A DNA stretch of 64,000 nucleotides. Source: Hyphomonadaceae bacterium. GTDB lineage: Bacteria > Pseudomonadota > Alphaproteobacteria > Caulobacterales > Hyphomonadaceae. Positions within the stretch are counted from its first letter, which is position 1. Each line of letters starts with the position of its first letter. Location: positions 1 to 64,000 of the forward strand of contig CANJIL010000004.1 in the NCBI GenBank assembly GCA_947474455.1, written 5' to 3'. The position numbers and the translations under genes were made by a program. Below the pieces are notes generated by a model. The model worked only from the letters and a program-made list of their open reading frames with translations, did not search any database and was not told where the DNA came from. Below are positions 41,063-49,497 of the stretch, piece after piece.

Positions 41063-41512
41063 CTAACCGCGTTCGACTTTGGCCTGGTTGAACACCGGCG
41101 CATGCATCGGCTGGGCCTGCCCCAGATGCGCGGACCGGGCGCGGAAGGCGACGTCGGACTTGCCGCAATGCATGGCCGCGCGCCAGGCGTTCATGTGGGT
41201 TGGGACGTCCTCGGCGTTCAGCGGCGGGCGGAAATGCCAGCGGAGCATTGTTTCGAATTCGCGGCGGTCGCGCGTGTCGCGGACAATGAGGATTAGGGCG
41301 TGCGTTGCGCCGAGAGCCTTTGCGGCTTCGAGCTGGTGATGGCCGGCATAGCGTTTTGAGAGGCGGTGCGTCTGGCCAGCGTAGTGGATGTGTATGGCGC
41401 CGGACGCGTCTTCGTGCGCCATGAGGTAGACGCATGGCAGGTCGAAGAAGCGCGTCTCGCTGAAATCGATGAACGAAAACGTCTCACCGAGGATTTCGAC
41501 CTGCCCCGTCAT
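41063..41512 (-). CDS. GIY-YIG-like protein
   Basis: A 149-aa protein with features of the GIY-YIG nuclease fold: LPCVYLMAHED (GIY strand), HIHYAGQTHRLSKRYAGHHQ (YIG strand, then the conserved Arg/His helix), REFETMLRWHFRPPLN (the metal-binding Glu and the closing PPLN). The C-terminal 50 residues are extra. The GIY is CVY and YIG is YAG, so nuclease activity is likely but not certain. It stands alone upstream of ecm. Confidence 0.65.
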   Translation of the reverse strand: MTGQVEILGETFSFIDFSETRFFDLPCVYLMAHEDASGAIHIHYAGQTHRLSKRYAGHHQLEAAKALGATHALILIVRDTRDRREFETMLRWHFRPPLNAEDVPTHMNAWRAAMHCGKSDVAFRARSAHLGQAQPMHAPVFNQAKVERG

Positions 41513-41716
41513 GCACCTTCCCGAATCGACCGATCCCCATTGTAATCCGAGCCGCGCAGGAAAGCGTCAACACGGGATGGCGTTGCGGCGGTGATGCGGT
41601 TGCGACACGCTGGCAGGACTGGCGGCGCCGTCAGGCTTTGCGCGTCTGCTACCCCAGCCATTCCATCCGCGTGGCAAGCAGTACTATGATCGGTTGTTCT
41701 CTGACGGGGACAGCAC

Positions 41717-42667
41717 ATGAGTTTCAGGACCATCGCATTGGGGTTGACGGCATTTGCGGCCGCTCAGGCGGCGGAGGCTCAGACGCCCCCGTAATCGACA
41801 ACCCCGACGCCCAAACCTACAGCGCTGACGCCGCCCAAATCCGGGTTGAAGCTGGCGCAGGCCACCGAGAACGGCGAGCGCTCGACCGCCTATCTTGACG
41901 ACGGATCACTGTTCAGCTTGCAGGATGCCGACCAGAACCGCATTCTGGAACGGTGGCTTCTGGAGGTCTTCCCGGTCGACCAGACCACCGCCGCGCCGCC
42001 CTGGTTGGAGGAGTGGACGCGTCACAGCCTCGACTGCACACACATGAGCGACCGCCCGATGCGGTTGAATTTCATCGACATGACGGCAAGACGCTGCGTT
42101 TCAGTGAGACGCCCACGGACAAGGGACAGGTGATGTACGCCGGCGCCATCATGTCCGAGATGGCGAAGACGATGTGCACCCCCTCGCTTCGGCTATACCG
42201 GCCGCGTCGGACAAGACTCGCCACCTCCCTTCAGACCGGCCGCGCCATGTGTGCGCCGGACTGGCTGAAACTCTCGCCGACGCAGATGCTGGACTGGCGC
42301 CTGGTCAGCGTGACCGACGCTGGCGCCATTGCCCGGGCCGACGCCAAGGCGCCGCCGCGCGACAAGTGGCCGCGCGTCCATGTGATGATCCGCTATCGTG
42401 AGGACGCACCGCCGGTGGCGCCGGGAACGGGCCGGATCGTGCGCGCAAACTCTATCGCGCTCGAGCTCGATTGCGCCGGAGCGAAGGCGCGGCTTGACGC
42501 GCTACTTTGCCGCCAACGGCAGCAATGCCGGTTCGAGCTTTCCTTCGCAGGAGTGGGAGCTGTTCTCGAACTTCCCTGAACAGGACGCTGCGCTGATGCA
42601 GGCGTGCAAGACCGGCCCCGCCAACGGGGAGACCTTCAGCGGCGTTCAGACGGAGACCCAGATCTGA
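41717..42667 (+). pseudogene. secreted hypothetical protein, nonsense and frameshift mutations
   Basis: ATG 41717 begins a good signal peptide (TALGLTAFAAAQAAEAQ-like), but a TAA stops it after 25 codons (41792). The same frame continues past the stop with a protein-like sequence (TPTPKPTALTPPKSGLKLAQATENGERSTAYLDDGSLFSLQDADQNR). Near 42083 the frame must shift to continue with HDGKTLRFSETPTDKGQVMYAGAIMSEMAKT, and near 42500 again to give YFAANGSNAGSSFPSQEWELFSNFPEQD. The combination of a point nonsense and two indels suggests a real pseudogene. The family is not recognised. Confidence 0.7.
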
Positions 42668-42701
42668 CTGCAGTCGAAGCTTACGCCCTGAAGAGTGCGA
42701 T

Positions 42702-43586
42702 TCAGTCCAGCACCCACGGTGCGGCCTTCGAAACGTCGGCCCCGATCGCGGTGTAATAGAGTTTTTGGACGCCGCGCGTGATGGGGCCGGGCCTGCCTTG
42801 CCCAAGCTTAACACCGTCGATTTCGACCACGGGCGTGACGAGGCCGGTGGCGGCGGTGGTGAAGGCTTCAGCGGCGTTTCTTGCTTCTTCAAGGGTGAAG
42901 CTGCGTTCGGTGATCTTGCGGCCTTGCTGGCCCAGGCTGTCGAACAGGGCGTGGCGGGTGACGCCGGCGAGGATCACGTTGGAAAGTGCGCGGGTGATGA
43001 TCTCACCGTCCTCGGTGACGATCCAGGCATTGGAGGATGCGCCTTCGGTGATGTGGCCGTCGGGCGCGACAAGCCAGGCGTCGTCGGCGCCCTGCGCTTT
43101 CGCTTCGGTCTTGGCGAGGGCCTGCGCGAGAAGGCCGACCGATTTGATGTCGCGGCGAGACCAGCGGATGTCGGGCACGCTGATGACGCGCAACCCGTTA
43201 CGGGCGTGGGGCGTGTCGATGAGGGCGCGGGACTCGGCGTAGGCGAAGCGTGTGAGGCGGGGCTTGTCGGGGGCGACGAAGTCGCGGGAGCCGTAAGCAC
43301 CGCGCGTGACCTGAAGATAGACGTAGCCCTCGACGATGCCGTTGTCCGCGATGAGGCGACGGTGAACCTCTTCGAGCTCCTTGCGATCCGGCATGGCGCC
43401 GAACTTCAGTTCGCCGAGCGAGCGTTCGAGGCGGTCGAGATGGCGGTCCATGTCGACAGTGCGTCCGTTATAAACGGCGGTCACTTCATAGACGCCGTCA
43501 GCGAACAGGAAGCCGCGATCGAAGGGCGATATCCTCGCCTCCTCCGCCGCGATGTAGACGCCGTTCACCCATGCCTGCCGCGTCAT
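42702..43586 (-). CDS. dat: D-amino-acid transaminase
   Basis: A 294-aa class IV PLP aminotransferase. VNGVYIAAEEARISPFDRGFLFADGVYEVTAVYNG is typical of D-amino-acid transaminases, as is RWSRRDIKSVGLLAQALAKTEAK with the PLP-binding Lys in DIKSV. GHITEGASSNAWIVTEDG and TGLVTPVVEIDG are also conserved. It transfers amino groups between D-amino acids and 2-oxo acids, supplying D-Ala or D-Glu for the cell wall. Branched-chain or aminodeoxychorismate lyase activity is less likely given the FLFADGVYEV motif. The ATG at 43586 follows AGGAGA. Confidence 0.87.
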   Translation of the reverse strand: MTRQAWVNGVYIAAEEARISPFDRGFLFADGVYEVTAVYNGRTVDMDRHLDRLERSLGELKFGAMPDRKELEEVHRRLIADNGIVEGYVYLQVTRGAYGSRDFVAPDKPRLTRFAYAESRALIDTPHARNGLRVISVPDIRWSRRDIKSVGLLAQALAKTEAKAQGADDAWLVAPDGHITEGASSNAWIVTEDGEIITRALSNVILAGVTRHALFDSLGQQGRKITERSFTLEEARNAAEAFTTAATGLVTPVVEIDGVKLGQGRPGPITRGVQKLYYTAIGADVSKAAPWVLD

Positions 43587-43681
43587 TTGATGTCTCCTGC
43601 CGCATGGCCGCCCCAATCCCAGTCGAACGTCTGTTGGTCAGCCGGCGGCCTGTCTACGCCCGGCCGCGCGGGGATGCCATC

Positions 43682-43858
43682 ATGAGCTTTTCGCTTCGGC
43701 CGCTTATCGGTTTCAGTGCAGCCTTCCTGACCATGGCGGCCGTGCTGGTCGCTGGCTCGACGACGCCGAGCGCCAAGCCCGCCGTGAATGCTTCCGCAGG
43801 ATGTACGAAAGCGCCGATGCCTTCGCCGATGCAAATCCGGACGGAATATCCGGTTTAA
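43682..43858 (+). CDS. small secreted or membrane peptide (58 aa)
   Basis: A short ORF with a convincing N-terminal hydrophobic signal (MSFSLRPLIGFSAAFLTMAAVLVAGSTTPSA) and a 27-residue mature part with one cysteine. It is divergent from the D-amino-acid transaminase gene. No homology is recognised; ribosome site is weak. Confidence 0.4.
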   Translation: MSFSLRPLIGFSAAFLTMAAVLVAGSTTPSAKPAVNASAGCTKAPMPSPMQIRTEYPV

Positions 43859-43912
43859 GCGCAGCCTGACGGCGCCCGGCGCAGCCTCGCCGCCACACCA
43901 CACTTCCATTTA

Positions 43913-43938
43913 TTGCAGCGCAACAAGACCGCTTGCAA
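43913..43938. promoter_or_regulatory. TTGC/GCAA inverted repeats upstream of ccr
   Basis: TTGC-AGC-GCAA (43913-43923) is followed ten bases on by TTGCAA (43933-43938), about 110 nt before the ccr start. TTTGCAA-like and TGC-rich elements control acyl-CoA and polyhydroxyalkanoate genes in related bacteria, so this is a plausible operator. A TTTGCAG/GCAGCTGC cluster also precedes ecm. Confidence 0.35.
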
Positions 43939-44046
43939 TCCGTTCCGTCCTTGGACAAGGTGACGCCCGCTTGACCACTCCCGTGCGGCACACGGAAAAT
44001 TCAAGCAGCAAAAAGTGCCGAAAAACAAGGCCGGGGAGAGTACACA

Positions 44047-45318
44047 GTGGCGGATCGCGTTGGTGCTCGCGAGGTGAGGGATCTCTACAGGGTCGGCGAG
44101 ATTCCGCCGGATTTCCATGTACCGAAAACGATGCACGCCTGGGCAATCCGGCGCGAGCGGCAGGGCCGCCCGCTGAAGGCGATGCAACTGGAGGTGGTGC
44201 CCACACCCGAGATCGCATCGGACGAAGTGCTCGTCCTCGTGATGGCGGCGGGCGTCAACTACAACGGCATCTGGGCTGGCCTGGGGGAGCCGGTCTCGAT
44301 GTTCGACGTGCACAAACAACCTTTCCACATCGCGGGTTCGGACGCAGCGGGCATCGTCTGGGCCGTTGGTTCGCGCGTGAAGCGCTGGAAGCCGGGCGAT
44401 GAGGTCGTCATCCACTGCAACCAGGACGATGGCGACGACGAAGAGTGCAATGGCGGGGACCCGATGTATTCGCCGAGCCAGCGCATCTGGGGTTACGAAA
44501 CGCCGGATGGCTCGTTTGCCCAGTTCTGCCGCGTGCAGTCGCGCCAGCTGATGGAGCGGCCGAAGCATCTCACCTGGGAAGAGTCTGCCTGCTACACGCT
44601 GACCCTCGCCACCGCATACCGGATGCTGTTCGGTCATCGCCCGCACGTTCTGCGTCCGGGTCAGTTCGTGCTGGTATGGGGCGCTTCAGGCGGCCTTGGC
44701 TCTTATGCCGTGCAGCTCTGCGCTGTCGCGGGCGCCAACGCGATCGGGGTGATCTCGGACGACACGAAGGCAGACTTCGTGCTTTCGATGGGCGCCAAGG
44801 GCGTCATCAACCGCAACAATTTCAAGTGCTGGGGCCAGCTTCCGAAAGTGAACTCGCCGGAGTTCAACGACTACATGAAGGAAGCCCGCAAGTTCGGCAA
44901 AGCCATCTGGCAGATCACCGGAAACAAGGACGTCGACATCGTGTTCGAACATCCGGGCGAGGCGACGATGCCAACGTCGGTGTTCGTTGTGAAGCGCGGC
45001 GGCATGGTGGTGATCTGCGCCGGCACGACCGGCTTCAACCTCACCATGGATGCGCGCTTCCTCTGGATGCGCCAGAAGCGCGTGCAGGGTTCGCACTTCG
45101 CCAACTTGCTGCAGGCCAGCCAGGCCAACCAGCTTATGCTGGAGCGCCGTCTTGATCCGTGCATGTCGGAAGTCTTCCCCTTCGCGGACATCCCTACAGC
45201 ACACGAAAAAATGCTCGACAACAAGCATCTGCCAGGAAACATGGCCGTGCTGGTGACCTCGCCGAAGCCGGGCCTGCGCACGGTTGAAGATGTGCTTGAG
45301 GCTGGTCCGGCAGCGTAG
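44047..45318 (+). CDS. ccr: crotonyl-CoA carboxylase/reductase
   Basis: A 423-aa medium-chain dehydrogenase/reductase. Near-universal Ccr blocks are present: DLYRVGEIPPDFHVPKTMHAWAIRRER, VMAAGVNYNGIWAGLGEP, FHIAGSDAAGIVWAVG, HCNQDDGDDEECNGGDPM, QRIWGYETPDGSFAQFC, LVWGASGGLGSYAVQLCA (NADPH Rossmann), QKRVQGSHFANLLQAS. It reductively carboxylates crotonyl-CoA to ethylmalonyl-CoA with NADPH and CO2, the key step of the ethylmalonyl-CoA pathway. The GTG at 44047 has GGAGAG 7 nt upstream. With ecm 3 kb away it forms the core of acetate/C2 assimilation. Confidence 0.95.
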   Translation: MADRVGAREVRDLYRVGEIPPDFHVPKTMHAWAIRRERQGRPLKAMQLEVVPTPEIASDEVLVLVMAAGVNYNGIWAGLGEPVSMFDVHKQPFHIAGSDAAGIVWAVGSRVKRWKPGDEVVIHCNQDDGDDEECNGGDPMYSPSQRIWGYETPDGSFAQFCRVQSRQLMERPKHLTWEESACYTLTLATAYRMLFGHRPHVLRPGQFVLVWGASGGLGSYAVQLCAVAGANAIGVISDDTKADFVLSMGAKGVINRNNFKCWGQLPKVNSPEFNDYMKEARKFGKAIWQITGNKDVDIVFEHPGEATMPTSVFVVKRGGMVVICAGTTGFNLTMDARFLWMRQKRVQGSHFANLLQASQANQLMLERRLDPCMSEVFPFADIPTAHEKMLDNKHLPGNMAVLVTSPKPGLRTVEDVLEAGPAA

Positions 45319-45426
45319 ACCCCGACACGCCACAGGATCGAGACCAGCGCCCCGAATCGGCGCCCATTGTTGTTGCCTTGTGGAATGGCTCCGGTTAGTC
45401 GCGCGCAGATCATGGGGGCCAGCGCG

Positions 45427-46294
45427 ATGAGTGAGGAAACGCAAGACGATACAGGCCGCATCGTCTTCTGCCCGGCGCGCGCCTTTCAGATGAACTTCTC
45501 ATTTCCTGACTTTCTTGCGGCAAAGGTTGCTGGGAGGCGCGCGACGCGGTTCGCGGTCGAAACCGGCGTGGCGAATGCGATCGCCTATAACCGCACCCCC
45601 AAGCTCGAAGCCAGGTTCACCCGGGCCCATTTCGGCAAGGCCTTCAGCGTTTCGTTCGCCCCCCTCCGGCCGCGGGAGCCGGCGTAGCCGAGATCGAGCA
45701 GGTGCTGGTGTCCGCCTGTGAACTGGGCACGGTTGTCGCCAGGCCGGTCTGCCGGCTTTCCGATCCCGGTATGGCGCGCGAGGCGGCCCGCATCGAACAA
45801 CTGGACGCGGACGTGTTCCAGCAGAACGAAGCGTTGGTGAGGGACGTCTTCCGATTCGTGAACCAGCTTGCCGACGCACGGTTGGGAAAACCAGCGAGCG
45901 CGCTTACCTACGACGGTGTGATGCTTGCCGCGGACCAGCACGGCGAGCAGGCCGCGGCCAACCTCGAAACGGCTTTCCTGCGCGGCGCCGAATGGCGGGG
46001 CTGGTCGGCCAATCATGTGCTCGTCACGGTCCAGTCGACCCCTGCGGAAACAGACGCGCGTTTCGGTCCCGTTGCCGCGGCCCGCTCAATGTGAAGCTGT
46101 CGGGCTTCATCATGTACGGGTTCGTTGAGGCGGACAGCCTGTCCTACGCCACGATCGCCGATAATTTCGAGACGGCCAACTACCTTCTTGCCAAGCGCTG
46201 CCTCATAGTCGGCGCCACCGAGACGTTGCGCGCAGCGTCCGACACATTCGTGTCGGGCGAGCCTCGCGCATCCGGCAAGACACCGCGGCGTTAG
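45427..46294 (+). pseudogene. hypothetical protein, two frameshifts
   Basis: Three frame segments join into one protein of about 290 aa. Segment 1: RIVFCPARAFQMNFSFPDFLAAKVAGRRATRFAVETG. Segment 2 (from a C6 run at 45659-45664): VSACELGTVVARPVCRL, EALVRDVFRFVNQLADARLG and LAADQHGEQAAANLETAFLRGAEWRGWSANHVLVT. Segment 3 (from a CCC run near 46080): VKLSGFIMYGFVEADSLSYATIADNFETANYLLAKRCL. In both places one added C restores the frame. No signal peptide and no recognised family. It follows ccr on the same strand. Confidence 0.65.
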
Positions 46295-46299
46295 GCATG

Positions 46300-46464
46300 T
46301 CAGGCCAGATCACGTCCGATGGCGATCGAGAATTTTACCCACCATTCGCCGCCCTGCTCGCCCAAGCCGAAGCCGCGCGAGGGTGTGTGCTTGGCGTCCA
46401 TGGCGGCAATGCGGGCGAGGAAGTCAATCAGCTTGCCGAACGTCGGATGATGCGCGTCGGCCAT
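46300..46464 (-). CDS. small conserved-looking protein (54 aa)
   Basis: Too short to be seen as its own entry in the ORF track. The start at 46464 follows GGGGAGACACC, a good ribosome site. The sequence MADAHHPTFGKLIDFLARIAAMDAKHTPSRGFGLGEQ..GEWWVKFSI has the balanced composition of a real protein. Function unknown; it faces the frameshifted gene tail to tail. Confidence 0.55.
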   Translation of the reverse strand: MADAHHPTFGKLIDFLARIAAMDAKHTPSRGFGLGEQGGEWWVKFSIAIGRDLA

Positions 46465-46609
46465 GGTGTCTCCCCTCACGAGACGCGGGAGCGTGCCCTG
46501 ATCCGCGGATCTGCTCCAGCGAAACGACGGAGCCGGCTCGCGGACGCCACTACCGCCCCGGCTGACGAGCCTGTATGAGTGCGCGCAATACGCCCCCAGG
46601 AGACGATAC

Positions 46610-47059
46610 ATGCGCCTGACCCTGCTTGCCGCCTCGGTGCTCGCCCTTGCTGCGTGCGGAGAGAACCCGCCTGCTGCGCCGGCCGCCGAAACCCCCGCCG
46701 CACCGGCGCATGATATGGCGACGATGGACGACGCCATGAAGACAGCCGACGCGAGCGACGATGCCAACACAGCCGAGACGACGGACGGGTTCACCTTCCA
46801 CACGATCGGCGGCAAGGTCGAAAGCGTGCACCTGCCAACGGCGACGGGCGTCACGTGGACAGCGTCGACTGCCGACACAGCGCAGGTCGAGATCGGTGAA
46901 GCAACAGACGAGAAGATGCCGGATGGCTCGACCCATCACGTGGTGAAGGTTACGCCGAAGGCTTCCGGCAATGCCGTGATCAAGTTCGAGAAGCGCGACG
47001 GCGCCGATGCAGCAGCGCCGGTCACCGAGACGCGCAACATCAACTTCATGGTCCACTGA
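46610..47059 (+). CDS. lipoprotein with an Ig-like, chagasin-type domain
   Basis: A 149-aa lipoprotein (LALAACG, Cys about 16). A low-complexity Ala/Asp/Thr linker leads to a beta domain (GKVESVHLPTATGVTWTASTADTAQVEIGE, HHVVKVTPKASGNAVIKFEKRDG, PVTETRNINFMVH) with the strand pattern of chagasin-like cysteine-protease inhibitors (I42), although the usual NPTTGY loop is replaced by TATGVTW. Inhibitor activity is therefore only a possibility. Confidence 0.6.
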   Translation: MRLTLLAASVLALAACGENPPAAPAAETPAAPAHDMATMDDAMKTADASDDANTAETTDGFTFHTIGGKVESVHLPTATGVTWTASTADTAQVEIGEATDEKMPDGSTHHVVKVTPKASGNAVIKFEKRDGADAAAPVTETRNINFMVH

Positions 47060-47152
47060 GTTTCAGGATTTCGTGCAGACGGGAAAGGGCGCGTGTGATG
47101 CCCGCGCTCTTCACCCATGTGCGCGTTTCGCAAACCAGCCCATGGTCCGTCG

Positions 47153-47608
47153 TTACTGACCCGGCGCAGACGCCGGAGCCGTGGTCTTGGCTTCAACCCA
47201 TTGCTTGAATTCGGCCGTCGAGAGCGATTTGCTATCGTCGACGTCGTACTTGTGGAAGTCCGCTTGCCTGGCTTTCGCATCGGCGGCTTGCACTTCGGCC
47301 ACCGGCAGCGCACCATCCTTGTCGGCGTCGCTCTTGTCGAAATTTTCTTCCGCAGCAGGCTTCGAGGTCGGCTGAGTCAGCTGCGCGAGAGCGGTCGGCC
47401 TGTGCCCGAAGTACCGGGCGGTTCCTTTTGCCGCCTTGGGCGTGTTTCCCCGTAGCCACAACTCTTGATGTGCTGGGGACCATGGCGAAGCGTTACCCTT
47501 TGGCAGGTCATGAGACGCGCAGACAGACAGTTCCAACCCGTCGCACACGTGAAATGCACTTGGGGCGAACACACCGCCCACGGCGTTGTGCGCAAGGTTT
47601 TCACACAT
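47153..47608 (-). CDS. EF-hand protein, 5' end uncertain
   Basis: The C-terminal part holds two EF-hand loops: SDADKDGALPVAEV and DVDDSKSLSTAEF (the second is less canonical because Gly6 is Lys). They should bind calcium. Such proteins normally have a signal peptide, and ALAQLTQPTS just before the EF-hands looks like a cleavage region, but the residues upstream of it are not signal-like in any frame. The gene is probably 5'-truncated or frameshifted; the start at 47608 is only the ORF limit. Confidence 0.5.
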   Translation of the reverse strand: MCENLAHNAVGGVFAPSAFHVCDGLELSVCASHDLPKGNASPWSPAHQELWLRGNTPKAAKGTARYFGHRPTALAQLTQPTSKPAAEENFDKSDADKDGALPVAEVQAADAKARQADFHKYDVDDSKSLSTAEFKQWVEAKTTAPASAPGQ

Positions 47609-47757
47609 CGTATGGAGTGGGCAACAAAGGGACTACGGTCGCCCGCGCCGCCGACAGGAAGAACCCGGCGTCCCCAAATCGGCCAGGATGACGGGGACAA
47701 TGTGCTGAGGAGCCATAACGAGTTGCATGCGGCTTGCTGCGGCAGTGCGCGAGCGCG

Positions 47758-48297
47758 TTATTCTCCAAACATCTCCGGATCGAATAGCTCCGGCGCTCTC
47801 TTCCCGGCCCAGCGCGCCTTCTCCACCGTCATGTCCGGGTAGCCCTTGAGCGGGCCGACAGGCGCGCCGAGATAGGCCCAGTCCTGCACTTGCTCGATGG
47901 CGACATGATATTTCGTCTCGCGGCCCGTGCGGCCCAAGAAAAGTGCGCGCGGGAGGTTGACCATTTTTGGCGAATGGCAGCGTTCGAACATCAATGGCGA
48001 GCCGCAGCGCGATCAGAAACAGCGCACCTGTTTGCGTTCCGCGTCGACATAGCTGGCGATGGTTGCCTGGCCCTTCACCACCCTCACCTTGCTCTTCCAG
48101 CAACCGACATAGGTGGCGTAGGCAGCGCCATGGGCGCGGCGGGTGACGGCGGAATGATCGTGCCAGGCCCAGAAGACTGGCACCTCCGTCTCGACCTCCA
48201 CGGCGCCACAGAGGCAGGCCCCCGATATGCTCGCGCCGGCGCGCATCTTCGGCTTTTTCGGCTTTCTGGCGGCCTCGGTCTTGATCTTTCCGGCCAT
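47758..48297 (-). pseudogene. GFA family protein with in-frame TGA at a Cys position
   Basis: A GFA (glutathione-dependent formaldehyde-activating) fold protein: ASISGACLCGAVEVETEVP, then HDHSAVTRRAHGAAYATYVGCWKS, then RKQVRCF-TGA-SRCGSPLMFERCHSPKMVNLPRALF and a complete C-terminus. The TGA (48013-48015) is in frame and stands where the family has the zinc-binding Cys of a CxxC pair (FCxRCG). Possibilities: nonsense mutation, sequencing error (TGC to TGA), or less likely selenocysteine. The central CxCxxC of true Gfa is missing here (HDHSAV), so it belongs to an atypical subfamily. Length and both flanks are otherwise normal. Confidence 0.75.
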
Positions 48298-48399
48298 GGC
48301 GCTTTGTCCCATCTATCTCGACGCGGACCAGCAAACATTGGATAGTCCCCGCCAATCAAGGCTCTGGGCAAGGCTCTGGCCGAAATACTGACGAAGCGA

Positions 48400-49494
48400 A
48401 TGGCAGACGGAACGCTAACGAAATCAGCGGGAATGACCTCGGAAGGCTGGCTGACGGACAGCTGGTATTTCGCGTGCGCGTCGAAATCCCTGGCCCCGGG
48501 CGCGCAGTTCCGCAGGGTGATCTTGGGCCAGCCGGTGATGCTCGCGCGGACGGAGAAAGGCGAGGCGTTCGCGCTGCGCGATGTTTGCCCGCACCGGCTC
48601 GTGCCGCTGTCGGCCGGCAAGCAGATCGAGACGGACGGGCAGCCGACCATTCAGTGCCCCTATCATGGCTGGCGCTTCGGGACGGATGGCAGGTGCAGCC
48701 ATATGCCCTCGCTGGTGAAGCCGGATGATTTCGCAACCGACAAGGTGCATGTGCGGCGCTATCCGGTGCACGAAGTGAACGGCATGATTTTCGTCTATGT
48801 CGCGGACAATCCGCGCGTGGAGGAGCCGCTGGCCGCACCAGCGCCGGCGTTCGATCTCGGCCTGCTGCGGCCGAAGTTCATCGTGGCGCAGGTCTTCGAC
48901 GCGCATATGGACGATGCGGTGGTCGGCCTCATGGATCCGGCGCACGTGCCCTTCGTGCACAACCAGTGGTGGTGGCGTCCGCCGTCTACCGGCCTGCGCC
49001 TGAAGGAGAAGCCGTTCGAGCCGGCCGACCGCGGCTGGTCACTGGCGCGGCACACGCCGTCGGGCAACTCGCTGGCCTACAAGATGCTGATGGGTTCGGA
49101 AGTGACGACCGAGATCGTCTTCCAGATTCCCGGCCTCCGCTGGGAGATTGTCGAGGCGAAGAAGGCGCGCATCTTCACCCTCACTTGCCTGACGCCGATC
49201 ACGGTGAAGAAGACGCGCATCACACAGATCACCTTCTGGCAGAACGCGCCCCTGCTCGATTTCGTGCTGCCGATTCTCATCCCGGCGGCGCAGAAATTCC
49301 TGGGCCAGGACGGCCACATGGTGAACCTGCAGAATCAAGGGCTGGCCTATCAGCAGAACATGCTTTGGATCGACGACATCGACGTGCAGGCGAAGTGGTA
49401 TCGCACGCTGAAGAAGGAATGGGCGGCGTCGCGTTCGGACGGACGGCCTTTCGTCAACCCGATCGAGCCGCGCACCCTGCGCTGGCGCAGCTGA
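48400..49494 (+). CDS. Rieske aromatic ring-hydroxylating oxygenase, alpha subunit
   Basis: A 364-aa protein. The N-terminal Rieske domain has CPHRLVPLSAG and CPYHGWRFGTDGRC (2Fe-2S ligands). The C-terminal catalytic domain has the mononuclear iron region MDDAVVGLMDPAHVPFVH (Asp, His, His). It is of the short alpha-only oxygenase type (like vanillate or Pao-type enzymes) and needs a separate reductase not encoded nearby. Substrate is unknown. The start could also be ATG 48433 (MTSEGW). A small membrane-protein gene follows 3 nt downstream. Confidence 0.87.
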   Translation: MADGTLTKSAGMTSEGWLTDSWYFACASKSLAPGAQFRRVILGQPVMLARTEKGEAFALRDVCPHRLVPLSAGKQIETDGQPTIQCPYHGWRFGTDGRCSHMPSLVKPDDFATDKVHVRRYPVHEVNGMIFVYVADNPRVEEPLAAPAPAFDLGLLRPKFIVAQVFDAHMDDAVVGLMDPAHVPFVHNQWWWRPPSTGLRLKEKPFEPADRGWSLARHTPSGNSLAYKMLMGSEVTTEIVFQIPGLRWEIVEAKKARIFTLTCLTPITVKKTRITQITFWQNAPLLDFVLPILIPAAQKFLGQDGHMVNLQNQGLAYQQNMLWIDDIDVQAKWYRTLKKEWAASRSDGRPFVNPIEPRTLRWRS

Positions 49495-49497
49495 CGG

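Noticed and set aside
42765-43685. 306-aa plus-strand ORF
   Set aside because: Antisense of the D-amino-acid transaminase gene; Gly/Asp-rich shadow translation.
47428-47691. 87-aa plus-strand ORF
   Set aside because: Arg/Thr/His-rich translation without motif, antisense to the EF-hand region.
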